Below, in pieces: positions 51,718 to 60,795 of a stretch of 64,000 bases of DNA. Source of the DNA: SSF26 sp037443945 (lineage in GTDB: Bacteria; Chloroflexota; Anaerolineae; J102); assembly GCA_037443945.1 (NCBI GenBank), contig JBBINH010000008.1, positions 32,882 through 96,881 of the forward strand, read 5' to 3'. The translations under genes and the position numbers were made by a program. Every line of letters starts with the position of its first letter. Position 1 is the first letter of the stretch. A model generated the notes under the pieces. It made no database searches and was not told where the DNA came from. It was given only the letters and a program-made list of their open reading frames with translations.

Positions 51718-51753
51718 CAAAGAGGCCCCACCTGCGGCGGTGGGGCCTCTTTG
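51718..51753. terminator. Strong bidirectional terminator
   Basis: Perfect 15-bp stem CAAAGAGGCCCCACC / GGTGGGGCCTCTTTG with loop TGCGGC, between the methyltransferase and the converging ferredoxin gene. The A and T ends serve both strands. Confidence 0.85.
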
Positions 51754-51774
51754 GGTGTGGATGCAACGGCATCT

Positions 51775-52125
51775 TCAGCCCGCAGCCGAATAGCCGGGAC
51801 CGACGCTGAAAAAGTCGTAATTCGGTTTGATGCTGGTCCTCAGGTCGATGACTTCGCCGCCTGCGGCCACCGTTCTCTGCTTGGTATCCCAGGGGACGTA
51901 TTCCTGACCCGGTTTGAGCTCATAAGCAGAAGGAACGTCTTCTTCCGGAAAGATGGCTTCGTAGGGGCACTCCGGAACACAGGCGCCGCAATCGATGCAG
52001 GTATCCGGATCGATATAGTACCAGGGCCACTCGCTTTCGGGTTGACCGGGAATGATGCATTCCACCGGACAGACTTCCATGCAAGCACCATCGCGCAGAC
52101 AGAGAGCAGTAATGATGTGGGTCAT
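51775..52125 (-). CDS. 7Fe-type (FdxA-like) ferredoxin
   Basis: 116 residues from the ATG at 52125 (AGGAGAAG before it). Cys9-x5-Cys15-x3-Cys19-P-x2-Cys23 is the pattern of seven-iron ferredoxins (CxxxxxCxxxCP), and Cys43, Cys46, Cys49, Cys53 hold a [4Fe-4S] cluster (CIDCGACVPECP). The C-terminal 60 residues extend beyond the core. It is a possible electron carrier for the fused reductase or the SoxA-like enzyme nearby. Its leader is about 155 bases and contains a hairpin. Confidence 0.9.
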   Translation of the reverse strand: MTHIITALCLRDGACMEVCPVECIIPGQPESEWPWYYIDPDTCIDCGACVPECPYEAIFPEEDVPSAYELKPGQEYVPWDTKQRTVAAGGEVIDLRTSIKPNYDFFSVGPGYSAAG

Positions 52126-52143
52126 CGTATTTCTTCTCCTTTT

Positions 52144-52189
52144 TGCCCCGCTCCTTGCCCACAAAAGCGACATGGGGCAAGGCGGGGCA
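52144..52189 (-). promoter_or_regulatory. Leader hairpin directly upstream of the ferredoxin ribosome-binding site
   Basis: Arms at 52144-52160 and 52174-52189 pair as TGCCCCGC..CTTGCCC with GGGCAAGGCGGGGCA (a 2-base bulge), ending about 4 bases from AGGAGA. It could control access to the start or stabilise the message. Confidence 0.5.
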
Positions 52190-52289
52190 GAAGCATGAGA
52201 GGGGAGGTAAAGGCCGAACGACAAAAAGGGCAAAATCGACAGTGCAGTTTTAGCAGATCGCAGCCCGAAGAGCAAATCGGGCAGGGAGG

Positions 52290-52295
52290 ATTATA
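52290..52295 (-). promoter_or_regulatory. -10 box of the ferredoxin gene
   Basis: TATAAT on the minus strand; -35 unclear. Leader of about 155 bases. Confidence 0.45.
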
Positions 52296-52471
52296 ACTTT
52301 GGCCGGGATTTTGGCCGAAACGGAGTACGATGGCGTCATCCTTGTTCATACTACCGTTGCGGGGCTATCGTGACTATGACCGCCGTCAGACCACACAAGT
52401 CCCCACGGCGCAAGACATCCATCCCTTCCGGCCGGACCAGGGGTATCGCCCCGATGCTCCTGGGCAAGGGC

Positions 52472-52500
52472 TTGCTCTCTTGATCGCTTCTTGTTACAAT
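52472..52500 (+). promoter_or_regulatory. Promoter of the mttB-sox operon
   Basis: -35 TTGCTC (52472-52477), 17 bases, -10 TACAAT (52495-52500). The ATG at 52512 is only 11 bases beyond the -10, so the message would be nearly leaderless. No ribosome-binding site is seen. Confidence 0.5.
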
Positions 52501-52511
52501 GACCACCGCCC

Positions 52512-54041
52512 ATGGATGCCGCCGCCTCTCGTTCTCGTCTTCGTCGCCGTGAGCATGCCGGCACTTCAGCATCGCCACCGGTACGGCCGGGATTGCTCGG
52601 TGGCCGCTATAAACCGCTGAGCGAGGATGACATCCGCCGCATCCACGAGGCCTCGCTGACGGTGCTTGAGCGCACGGGGATTGAGGTCATGCCATCGGAG
52701 TGTCGGGACATCTTCCGCGCCGCCGGGGCCAGGGTGGACGAGAACGCCAATCGGGTGTACATCCCTCGCGCCATGGTCGAAGATGCCCTGGCCAAGGCCC
52801 CCAAAGAGGTCGTGTTGTGCGGACGCGATCCCAAGCATGACCTCTACTTGGGAGGGACACGGGTCTACATGGGCACAGGTGGCGCCGCCGTCCAGGTTCT
52901 CGATCCGGAAACGGGCCGCGTGCGCGAATCCACCCTGCGCGATGTGGCCGCGATCGCCCGCCTGGTCGATGCCCTGGATAACATCCATTTCTACCTGCGT
53001 CCCTGCGTGGCGCGCGACATCCCCATCGAACTTCTCGACATCAACACCTACTACGCTTGCCTGGCCAACACGACCAAGCATGTCACCGGCAATTGCTTCA
53101 CGGTGTCATCGGTGCGCGATGTCGTCGAAATGGCCTCGCTGATCGTCGGCAGTCGCGAGGCCTTGCGCGAACGGCCTATCATCTCCGTTACCAACTGCTG
53201 GACGGTCAGCCCGTTGCGCTATGCCCCCGAAACGGTCGCCGTGCTAACCGAGGTCGTGCGACAGGACATCCCGGTTTTTCTGTCTTCGGCGCCGCAGGCC
53301 GGCGCCACCGCGCCGGCCGCCCTGGCCGGCACCCTCGTCCAGATCAACGCCGAAGAACTGTCGGGTGTGGTCTATACCCAGTTGGTGCGACCCGGCGCCC
53401 GTATCATCCTGGGCTATGTGCCCTCGGTATCGGACCTGCGCACGGGCAACTTCGTCGGCGGCGCCGCCGAATTTGCCCTCATGCATGCGGCGGCGGCCCA
53501 GTTGGGTCAGTTTTACGGTCTGCCCGTATACAACTCCTCGGGCCTGACCGATGCCAAAATCCCCGACATCCAGGCCGGCTATGAAAAGGGCATCACCGGC
53601 CTGGCCGCAGCTCTGGCCGGCGCCAACTACATCCACCATGCCGCCGGCTTTTTGGAATCCATGCTCACCGTGGCCTATGAGCAATACGTCATAGACGATG
53701 ACATCAACGGCGCCGTGATGCGCATGGTGCGGGGTATCGAGGTCAACGACGAAACCCTTTCGGTCGATGTCATCGATGAGGTATGCCGGGGGCGTGGGGA
53801 CGAGCCTCCGGCCGGGCATTTTTTGGGTACAACGCAGAGCCTGAAACTGATGCACTCCGAATACTACTATCCCCACAGCGCCGACCGGCGTCGGCGCCGC
53901 GATTGGGAAGACGACGGCAGTCTGGATATGTGGGAAGTAGCCCGCCGCCAGGCCCTTCATATCCTGGCCACCCATCGGCCAACGCCGTTGCCGCCGGAAG
54001 TGGATGCCGCTATTCGCCGGCGTTTCACCATCTTGATCTGA
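52512..54041 (+). CDS. MttB-family methyltransferase without pyrrolysine
   Basis: 509 residues. MttB superfamily TIM barrel: LSEDDIRRIHEASLTVLERTGIEV, RVYIPRAMVEDALAKAPKEV, YMGTGGAAVQVLD, CLANTTKHVTGNCF, AEFALMHAAAAQLGQFYGLP. The frame runs with no in-frame TAG, so it is a non-pyrrolysine member like MtgB, which demethylates glycine betaine rather than trimethylamine. It transfers a methyl from a quaternary amine to a corrinoid protein. Followed by soxBDA, which suggests successive demethylation toward glycine. Confidence 0.87.
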   Translation: MDAAASRSRLRRREHAGTSASPPVRPGLLGGRYKPLSEDDIRRIHEASLTVLERTGIEVMPSECRDIFRAAGARVDENANRVYIPRAMVEDALAKAPKEVVLCGRDPKHDLYLGGTRVYMGTGGAAVQVLDPETGRVRESTLRDVAAIARLVDALDNIHFYLRPCVARDIPIELLDINTYYACLANTTKHVTGNCFTVSSVRDVVEMASLIVGSREALRERPIISVTNCWTVSPLRYAPETVAVLTEVVRQDIPVFLSSAPQAGATAPAALAGTLVQINAEELSGVVYTQLVRPGARIILGYVPSVSDLRTGNFVGGAAEFALMHAAAAQLGQFYGLPVYNSSGLTDAKIPDIQAGYEKGITGLAAALAGANYIHHAAGFLESMLTVAYEQYVIDDDINGAVMRMVRGIEVNDETLSVDVIDEVCRGRGDEPPAGHFLGTTQSLKLMHSEYYYPHSADRRRRRDWEDDGSLDMWEVARRQALHILATHRPTPLPPEVDAAIRRRFTILI

Positions 54042-54058
54042 CCTGCCCTTTTCCGCTT

Positions 54059-55294
54059 ATGTCTTTGCGCTTGCTTCGTCATGGCCTCGGTCTTGACCGG
54101 CCTGTCCCTATGTGGCGACCCCATGACCTGGCGCCGAGCTACGATGTCGTCATCATCGGCGGGGGTGTCCATGGTCTGGCCTGTGCCTATTACCTGGCCA
54201 AAGACCACGGCATCACCAACGTGGCCGTGCTCGACAAAAGCTACATCGGTGCCGGAGGCAGCGGTCGCAACACCACCATCCTCCGCAGCAACTACCTCAC
54301 ACCTGAGGGGGTCGTTTTCTACGACGAAAGCCTCAAGCTCTACCGAGAGATGGCGGAGGCGTTCGATTTCAACGTCCTTTTTAGCTGCCGTGGGCATCTC
54401 ACCCTGGCGCACACGGATGGGGCCGTGCGCACCATGCGGCGCCGGGCCGAGGTCAATCGGCTTCAGGGCGTCGACTCCCGGCTGATCGGCCCCGCCGACA
54501 TCAAACGTCTGTGCCCGGCCCTGGATGTTAGCGAGCATCCGCGTTACCCCATCCTGGCCGCCTTGTATCACCCACCCGGTAGCATCATCCGCCACGATGC
54601 CGTCGTCTGGGGCTATGCCGCTCAGGCCGACCGGCACGGCGTTCACATCCATCCGCACACCACGGTAACCGGTATCCGCACCGCCAACGGCCGGGTGACC
54701 GGCGTTGAGACCACGCGCGGCTTCATCAAGACCGGCGCCGTGCTCAATGCCACGGCCGGTTGGGCCACCACCATCGCCGACATGGTCGGCGTGCGTTTGC
54801 CCATCGTCACCTACCCCCTCCAAGCCTGTGTCAGCGAACCGCTCAAGCCCTTCCTCGATGTCATCATCGTCTCCGGCAGCCTGCATGTCTACGTGAGCCA
54901 GTCCGACCGGGGCGAGCTGGTCATGGGCGCCGCCGTCGATCCCTTCGCCTCTTATTCCCTCCGGGGTTCTCTGGACTTTGCCGAAGGCATTGCCGGTCAT
55001 ATGCTCGAACTTTTCCCGGCTTTGCACCATGTGCGGATGCTGCGGCAATGGGCCGGTCTGTGCGATATGACGCCCGACTATAGCCCCATCATGGGCCTGA
55101 CTCCGGTGGAGGGCTTTTTCCTCGATGTCGGCTGGGGGACCTACGGTTTCAAGGCCGGGCCCATCAGTGGCCGTTGCCTGGCCGAACTGATTGCCACCGG
55201 GCGCACACCCCCGCTCATCTTCCCCTTCCGCCTGGCCCGTTTCTACGAACGCGACCTGGTCGGCGAGAAAGGCGCCGCCTCGGTCGGCCACTAA
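54059..55294 (+). CDS. soxB: Sarcosine oxidase beta subunit-like FAD protein
   Basis: 411 residues from the ATG at 54059. FAD-binding VVIIGGGVHGLACAYYLAKDHG, SGRNTTILRSNYLTPEGVVFYDESLKLY, and the C-terminal WAGLCDMTPDYSPIMGLTPVEGFFLDVGWGTYGFKAGP, as in the beta subunit of heterotetrameric sarcosine oxidase (amine oxidation site). The segment that carries covalent FMN in known enzymes reads RHDAVVW here. It forms a complex with the SoxD and SoxA encoded next. Confidence 0.85.
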   Translation: MSLRLLRHGLGLDRPVPMWRPHDLAPSYDVVIIGGGVHGLACAYYLAKDHGITNVAVLDKSYIGAGGSGRNTTILRSNYLTPEGVVFYDESLKLYREMAEAFDFNVLFSCRGHLTLAHTDGAVRTMRRRAEVNRLQGVDSRLIGPADIKRLCPALDVSEHPRYPILAALYHPPGSIIRHDAVVWGYAAQADRHGVHIHPHTTVTGIRTANGRVTGVETTRGFIKTGAVLNATAGWATTIADMVGVRLPIVTYPLQACVSEPLKPFLDVIIVSGSLHVYVSQSDRGELVMGAAVDPFASYSLRGSLDFAEGIAGHMLELFPALHHVRMLRQWAGLCDMTPDYSPIMGLTPVEGFFLDVGWGTYGFKAGPISGRCLAELIATGRTPPLIFPFRLARFYERDLVGEKGAASVGH

Positions 55295-55303
55295 CCTGCC
55301 TGC

Positions 55304-55585
55304 ATGCCTATGATCGTGTTGTCTTGCCCCAACTGCGGTCCCCGCAATGTCGCCGAGTTTCGCTATGGCGGCGAAGTCCACCCCCGTCCTCCGGTCCCGG
55401 AGGCAGTAAGCGACGAAGCCTGGATCGATTTCATTTACATGCGGGCCAATAAGGCCGGCCGACGGCCGGAATGGTGGTACCACCGTAACGGCTGCGGCTT
55501 GTGGTTCCTGGCCGAACGGGATACCACGACGAATACCATTCTGAGCACCTACCTGCCGGGACAGGGAGAACGCCATGACGCCTGA
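55304..55585 (+). CDS. soxD: Sarcosine oxidase delta subunit-like zinc protein
   Basis: 93 residues. Zinc ligands Cys8, Cys11 (SCPNCG), His60 and Cys64 (WYHRNGCGLWF) match the known delta subunit spacing. It is 9 bases after soxB and overlaps the soxA start by 11 bases, giving tight coupling. It is a structural subunit of the complex. Confidence 0.9.
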   Translation: MPMIVLSCPNCGPRNVAEFRYGGEVHPRPPVPEAVSDEAWIDFIYMRANKAGRRPEWWYHRNGCGLWFLAERDTTTNTILSTYLPGQGERHDA

Positions 55586-58376
55586 TGCGCCGTTCGATTT
55601 CGTCTTTGCCGGCCGGGTTTATCGCGCCCAACCCGGCGATACCATCGCCTCGGCCCTGGCCCGCAACGGCGTGCGGGTGCTCAGCCGCTCGTTCAAATAT
55701 CACCGTCCGCGTGGGCTGATGTGCGGGGCGGGCCATTGTCCCAATTGCCTGGTTCAGGTGGGCGATGAACCCAATGTGCGCGCCTGTATGCGACCGGTCG
55801 TGCCCGAGATGATCGTGGAGCCTCAGAACGCCTGGCCTTCCCTCGGTTTCGACCTCATGGCCGTCACCGGGTGGCTGGAACGGTTCCTCCCCGTCGGTTT
55901 TTACTACAAGGCCTTTATTCGTCCCCGTCGCCTTTGGCCTCTCTTCGAACGCTTCCTGCGCCGCGCCGCCGGGTTAGGACGCGTCAACCTGACCACGCCT
56001 CCGGGAGAGTATGTCAAGCAGTATCTCCACACCGATGTGGTGGTCATCGGCGGTGGCCGGTCGGGATTGCGGGCGGCCATCGCTGCCGCCGGGGCCGGCG
56101 CCGACGTGGCCTTGTTCGACGAAAACCCCACCCTGGGCGGCCGCCTCAACTACAGCGGCAGCGCAACCGCCGCCGCCGAGCGGGCAGCGTTGCTGGCCCA
56201 GGTGGCGGCCCTGCCCAATCTGCAATGCTACACCCAGGCCACCGTCCTCGGCTGGTTCGAAGACCACTGGCTGCCGGTCAGGCAAGGGAATCGGCTCTGG
56301 AAAGTCCGGGCCAAGGCCGTCATCGTGGCCACCGGTGCCTATGAACAGCCCTTGCTTTTTAGCAACAACGACCTGCCCGGCATCATGCTGGCCGGCGCCG
56401 TGCGTCGATTGCTCCATCAGCACGGGGTCAAACCGGGTGAGCGGGCCGTGATCGTCACCAACCACGACGAGGGCCGGGACGTGGCTGCCGAGTTGCTGGC
56501 CGCCGGGGTCACGGTGGCCGCCCTGGCCGACGGGCGCCATCCCACGCCGGACGCCGCCGGCCTGCCTACCATACCCATCTTCTGGGGGCACACGGTGGTA
56601 CGGGCCGAGGGACGGGCTGGGCTGCGTCGCGTGCAGCTGGCGCCGCTGACCGTAGACGGCCGCCCCGGCGCGCCGCTCCAGACCATCCCCTGCGACCTTC
56701 TTGTCATCGCCGCCGGCAGCACCCCGGCCAACGGCCTGCTTTATCAGGCCGGCGCCCGCATTGCCTATCACGACGAAACCGGTCAGTTTGTCGTGGAGGA
56801 GCTGCCTCCGGGTGTTTTCGCCACCGGCCGGGTGACGGGATGGCAAGCGGACGATGCCGCCGAGGTCGGACGGCAGGCCGCTGCCTTCGCTATGGGCCGG
56901 GACGGGATGCGGACTGTCCCGGCACGCGGCGCCCACAGCCTGCCGGCCCCCTGCTATCGTCCGACGCCGGGCAAAGCGTTTGTCTGCCTGTGCGAAGACG
57001 TGACGGCCAAAGACATCGCCATGGCCGTCGCCGAGGGCTTCAATAGCCTGGAACTGGTGAAGCGTTACGCCACCGTCACCATGGGACCGTGTCAGGGCAA
57101 AATGTGCGCCGTGGCGAGCATCCGGCTGACGGCTGCGGCCACCGGTCGTTCGCCGGCCGCCACGGGTGTGACCACCGCCCGGCCGCCGCTGACCCCGGTG
57201 CCGTTGGGCGTGCTCGCCGGCCAGACTATGGAACCGCTCCGGCGCACTCCCGTGGATGCATGGCACCGCCGCCACGGCGCCCGCATGATGGTGGCCGGGC
57301 TTTGGCAGCGGCCGGAACATTACGGCGATCCGCCGGCCGAGGTCAAAGCCGTGCGCGAGGCCGTCGGCCTCATCGACGTGAGCACCCTGGGCAAGCTTCG
57401 CCTGACCGGACCCGGCGTGCCGGCTTTCCTCGACCGTCTCTACACCACCCGTCTGGGCGACCTGCCGAGCGGTCGGGTGCGCTATGGGCTGATGTGCAAC
57501 GATGAGGGCGTGATCTTGGACGACGGCGTTACGGCTCGTCTGGATGAGCAGGAATGGTACATCACAACCACCACCGGCAACGCCGAAGCCATCTACGAAT
57601 GGATGCAATGGTGGGCGCAGGCCGGTTGGGGCGAAGGCGTGCACATCACCGATGTCACCGACGATTTTGCCGCCTTCAACCTGGCCGGGCCTCAGGCGCG
57701 AGCGGTGTTGCAAGCCCTGACGACGGCCGATGTCGGCAACGCCGCCTTTCCCTATCTGCATGTCCGCCAACTCGAGCTGGCCGGCGTGCCCTGTCGCGTG
57801 TTGCGCATCGGCTTTACGGGCGAACTGAGTTATGAAATCCACTGTCCGGCCGGATTCGGGCCTTATTTGTGGGAGGCCATCCTGGCAGCCGGTGCCGGCT
57901 TCGGTATACGGCCGTTCGGCGTCGAGGCCCAGCGGGTGTTGCGTCTGGAAAAAGCCCATCTCATCATCGGCCAGGACACCGATGCCATGACCGACCCCCT
58001 CTCCGCCGGTATGGCCTGGGCGGTCAAGTTCGACAAGCCCGATTTTCTGGGTCGGCGCTCCTTGTTGCGCGTCCAAGCGCAAGGTCTGCGCCAGCGTCTG
58101 GTCGGCTTTGAGGTGCTCACACCGGGCGTCACCCCGGAGGAAGGCTTGCAGATCGTCCAACCCAACGGCAACGGTCGGCCCACCATCATCGGCTGGGTCA
58201 CCTCCAGCCGGTACAGCCCGACCCTGGGCAAGGCCATCGGTCTGTGCTGGCTGCCGGCCGAGCTGGCGGCAAAGCCGGGAACGCCGTTCACCATCCATCG
58301 CACCGAAGGACCGGTGCAGGCCCGGGTCCATCACGGGCCTTTCTACGATCCGACCGGTGCACGATTGCGAAGCTGA
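55575..58376 (+). CDS. soxA: Sarcosine oxidase alpha subunit-like protein with [2Fe-2S] cysteines and GcvT domain
   Basis: 933 residues. Ferredoxin-like N-domain with RSFKYHRPRGL and Cys50, Cys55, Cys58 and a following Cys (RAC); NAD/FAD domains (VVIGGGRSGLRAAIAAAGAGA, IVATGAYEQPLLFSNNDLPG); a BFD-like segment FVCLCEDVTAKDI ... MGPCQGKMC with four cysteines; and a C-terminal GcvT domain (about 545-930) that binds tetrahydrofolate to make methylene-THF. Classical sarcosine oxidase alpha lacks both cysteine sets. This points to a dehydrogenase that donates electrons to a carrier. No soxG gene follows. Confidence 0.87.
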   Translation: MTPDAPFDFVFAGRVYRAQPGDTIASALARNGVRVLSRSFKYHRPRGLMCGAGHCPNCLVQVGDEPNVRACMRPVVPEMIVEPQNAWPSLGFDLMAVTGWLERFLPVGFYYKAFIRPRRLWPLFERFLRRAAGLGRVNLTTPPGEYVKQYLHTDVVVIGGGRSGLRAAIAAAGAGADVALFDENPTLGGRLNYSGSATAAAERAALLAQVAALPNLQCYTQATVLGWFEDHWLPVRQGNRLWKVRAKAVIVATGAYEQPLLFSNNDLPGIMLAGAVRRLLHQHGVKPGERAVIVTNHDEGRDVAAELLAAGVTVAALADGRHPTPDAAGLPTIPIFWGHTVVRAEGRAGLRRVQLAPLTVDGRPGAPLQTIPCDLLVIAAGSTPANGLLYQAGARIAYHDETGQFVVEELPPGVFATGRVTGWQADDAAEVGRQAAAFAMGRDGMRTVPARGAHSLPAPCYRPTPGKAFVCLCEDVTAKDIAMAVAEGFNSLELVKRYATVTMGPCQGKMCAVASIRLTAAATGRSPAATGVTTARPPLTPVPLGVLAGQTMEPLRRTPVDAWHRRHGARMMVAGLWQRPEHYGDPPAEVKAVREAVGLIDVSTLGKLRLTGPGVPAFLDRLYTTRLGDLPSGRVRYGLMCNDEGVILDDGVTARLDEQEWYITTTTGNAEAIYEWMQWWAQAGWGEGVHITDVTDDFAAFNLAGPQARAVLQALTTADVGNAAFPYLHVRQLELAGVPCRVLRIGFTGELSYEIHCPAGFGPYLWEAILAAGAGFGIRPFGVEAQRVLRLEKAHLIIGQDTDAMTDPLSAGMAWAVKFDKPDFLGRRSLLRVQAQGLRQRLVGFEVLTPGVTPEEGLQIVQPNGNGRPTIIGWVTSSRYSPTLGKAIGLCWLPAELAAKPGTPFTIHRTEGPVQARVHHGPFYDPTGARLRS

Positions 58377-58387
58377 TCGGGCGGTTC

Positions 58388-58948
58388 ATGAGCGAATTCA
58401 CCCCTTCCCTGCCGTCGGCCTGGCAGCGGCTGGAAAGCCATACCGCCTTCCACAACCGCTGGCTCCGGGTCACCATCGACCGGGTGCTTCTGCCCGACGG
58501 CCGGCTCTACGACTACACCGTTATCCGCCGCGACCGTCATGGCGCCGCCGTGCTCGCCCGCAACGAGCAGGGCCAGGTCCTCTTACAACAGGAGTTTCGT
58601 TATCCGGTAGGACAGGTCATCTGGCAATTGCCGGGCGGCCTTATCGAGCCTGACGAGTCGCCCCTGACGGCGGCCCAACGCGAGCTGGCCGAAGAGACCG
58701 GCTACGTGGCCGATCACTGGCAGCTCTTGGGCGTTTTTTGGGATAATCCGGCCTTGGAGGACATGGAGGTGCACGTCTTCCTGGCCGAAGGGGTGCGGTC
58801 TGACGGCCGTCAGCAGCACGATGAGGCCGAATGGGTGCACTGCACATGGAAAGACCTGGCCTGGGTCAAGGCTCAGGTGCAGGCCGGGGTCATTCGGGAT
58901 CGGGTGGTCGTGGCCGCCCTGGGCTTTTTGTATGCCCGCTCGGGCTGA
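58388..58948 (+). CDS. NUDIX hydrolase, ADP-ribose pyrophosphatase type
   Basis: 186 residues from the ATG at 58388. The NUDIX box is canonical: GLIEPDESPLTAAQRELAEETG, with N-terminal LLQQEFRYPVGQVIWQLPGG typical of NudF-like ADP-sugar pyrophosphatases. It starts 11 bases after soxA, so it is probably in the same transcript. ADP-ribose is the likely substrate. Confidence 0.85.
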   Translation: MSEFTPSLPSAWQRLESHTAFHNRWLRVTIDRVLLPDGRLYDYTVIRRDRHGAAVLARNEQGQVLLQQEFRYPVGQVIWQLPGGLIEPDESPLTAAQRELAEETGYVADHWQLLGVFWDNPALEDMEVHVFLAEGVRSDGRQQHDEAEWVHCTWKDLAWVKAQVQAGVIRDRVVVAALGFLYARSG

Positions 58949-58957
58949 AGCCGGGGC

Positions 58958-60463
58958 CTAATGGCGAAAATGCCGCATGTCGGTGAAGACCATCGCCAAA
59001 CCCAGGCGATCGGCGGCGGCAATGACCTCCTCATCCCGAATCGAGCCGCCCGGCTGGATGACGGCGGTAATACCGCAGGCGGCGGCGGCTTCGACACCAT
59101 CGGCAAAGGGGAAGAACGCATCGGAAGCCATAACGGCGCCACGGGCGGCTTCGCCCGCCTTCATCCCGGCATAACGCACGGCATCGAGACGGCTCATCTG
59201 ACCGGCGCCGATGCCCACGGTGGCGCCGTCTTTGGCGAAAACGATGGCATTCGATTTGACCCATTTGACCACGCGCCAGGCGAAGAGCAGATCGGCCATT
59301 TCGCGGTCATCGGGCTGCCGACGGGTGACCACGCGAGACGCCTGCAGGAGACGGTCGTCAGGGGTTTGCACGAGCAACCCGCCTTCCACCGTGACCATGC
59401 GCCAGGGGAAGCAAGGAGCGCCGGTGTGTTGCATCACCCGCAGGTTGACCTTGTGGGCCAACCGCTCTAAAGCGGCCGGTGTGAAGGCCGGCGCCGCCAG
59501 TACCTCCACGAAAAGGGAACCGATGGCCTCGACCAGGTCCAGATCCACAGGCCGGTTGACGGCAATGATGGAACCGAAGGCGCTAACCGGATCGCAGGCA
59601 TAGGCCCGCCGATAGGCCGTGACCGGATCGTCGGCCGTAGCCAGACCGCAAGGATTGGCATGCTTGATGATGGCCACGGCCGGGGTGGTAAACTCGCTCA
59701 CGGCGCCCCAGGCACCGTCGAGATCGCCCAGGTTGTTGTAGCTCAGTTCCTTGCCCTGAAGCTGGATAAAAGCGGGTTGGTAGCCCTGCCAGCGGTAGAA
59801 GGCAGCGGCCTGATGGGGGTTTTCGCCGTAGCGCAGGCTCTGCACTCGCTCGGCGACCAGGTTGAGGACGGCCGGCAGGGCCGTTTCGCCTTCGACCAGC
59901 CGGGTCAGGTAGGTGGCGATGGCGGCATCGTAGGCGGCCGTGTGCCGAAAGGCCTTTAGCGCCAACCGCCGGCGCTCCTCCGGCGAGGGTCCGCCTGCGG
60001 CCAGGGCCGCCAGCACCGCTTCGTAATCGGCCGGATCCACCACCACCGTCACCCGTTCGTAGTTCTTGGCCGCCGCCCGCAATAGAGTCACCCCGCCGAT
60101 GTCGATGTGTTCGACGGCGATGGCTTCGCTGACGGCCGGGTCGGCAACGGCGCGCACAAACGGATAGAGGTTGCAGACGACCAGATCGATGGGCGTCATC
60201 CCGTGGGCAGTCAATTCGGCCTGATGGGCGGGGGTAGGACGGGCCAGGATGGGGGCGTGGATGGCCGGATGCAGGGTCTTCACCCGTCCGTCGAGCAGAT
60301 CGGGGTAGCCGGTGAGGTCGGAGACGGGAATGACGGGCAAGCCGGCAGCGGCCAGGGTCCTCGCCGTACCGCCGCTGGCCACCAGCTCGATGCCCAGGCG
60401 ATGGAGTCCCTGGGCAAACGGAACCAGACCGGCTTTGTCGGAAACGGAAAGCAACGCGCGCAT
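58958..60463 (-). CDS. purH: Bifunctional AICAR formyltransferase/IMP cyclohydrolase
   Basis: 501 residues from the ATG at 60463 (AGGAG before it). N-terminal IMP cyclohydrolase domain (RALLSVSDKAGLVPFAQGL, DGRVKTLHPAIHAPILAR, NLYPF) and C-terminal formyltransferase domain (RYGENPHQAAAFY, IIKHANPCGLA, CRAYACDP-like region, GAGQMSRLDAV). It performs the last two steps of purine synthesis, using 10-formyl-THF. Convergent with the NUDIX gene by 9 bases. Confidence 0.95.
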   Translation of the reverse strand: MRALLSVSDKAGLVPFAQGLHRLGIELVASGGTARTLAAAGLPVIPVSDLTGYPDLLDGRVKTLHPAIHAPILARPTPAHQAELTAHGMTPIDLVVCNLYPFVRAVADPAVSEAIAVEHIDIGGVTLLRAAAKNYERVTVVVDPADYEAVLAALAAGGPSPEERRRLALKAFRHTAAYDAAIATYLTRLVEGETALPAVLNLVAERVQSLRYGENPHQAAAFYRWQGYQPAFIQLQGKELSYNNLGDLDGAWGAVSEFTTPAVAIIKHANPCGLATADDPVTAYRRAYACDPVSAFGSIIAVNRPVDLDLVEAIGSLFVEVLAAPAFTPAALERLAHKVNLRVMQHTGAPCFPWRMVTVEGGLLVQTPDDRLLQASRVVTRRQPDDREMADLLFAWRVVKWVKSNAIVFAKDGATVGIGAGQMSRLDAVRYAGMKAGEAARGAVMASDAFFPFADGVEAAAACGITAVIQPGGSIRDEEVIAAADRLGLAMVFTDMRHFRH

Positions 60464-60526
60464 GGCGAACTGCTCCTGAGGTGAGGCTGGGTATGGCAAA
60501 CGAAGCGTTATGCCGCAATGGTACGC

Positions 60527-60795
60527 TCACGGTCGGGGGATGGCAATTCGCAGAGACGGCCGCGACAGGGTGCCGTCAGGGGGTTGCATGGCCAAGGGCA
60601 TAAACACCGTGCTTTCCAGTGCTTTGATGGCAAACAAAAGGCAGGCTTGAATCTCCTCATGGGTAAGTCCCTTATACTCCGCGCCAACCGATTCAGGATG
60701 TACGCAACGGTCAGCCGTGTTCCACGGATGACAGGTTTCCCAACCATAACTTTGGGGTCAACCGTAATCCGCTCCAGCAATTCCCTGTCCTGCAT
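60527..60795 (-). pseudogene. DUF433 gene broken by an internal deletion
   Basis: The ATG at 60795 (AGGAGGAAG before it) starts a good DUF433 N-half: LLERITVDPKVMVGKPVIRGTRLTVAYILNRLA. The frame then turns to nonsense, but another frame from about 60681 continues the family: EYKGLTHEEIQACLLFAIKALESTVFMPLA, ending in TGA at 60529-60527. About 11-12 residues normally between these halves are missing, with a net frameshift. DUF433 proteins are often antitoxin-like. No toxin partner is seen. Confidence 0.75.

Noticed and set aside
52512..54041. Pyrrolysine-containing trimethylamine methyltransferase
   Set aside because: No in-frame TAG exists in the gene, so it is a non-pyrrolysine MttB relative.
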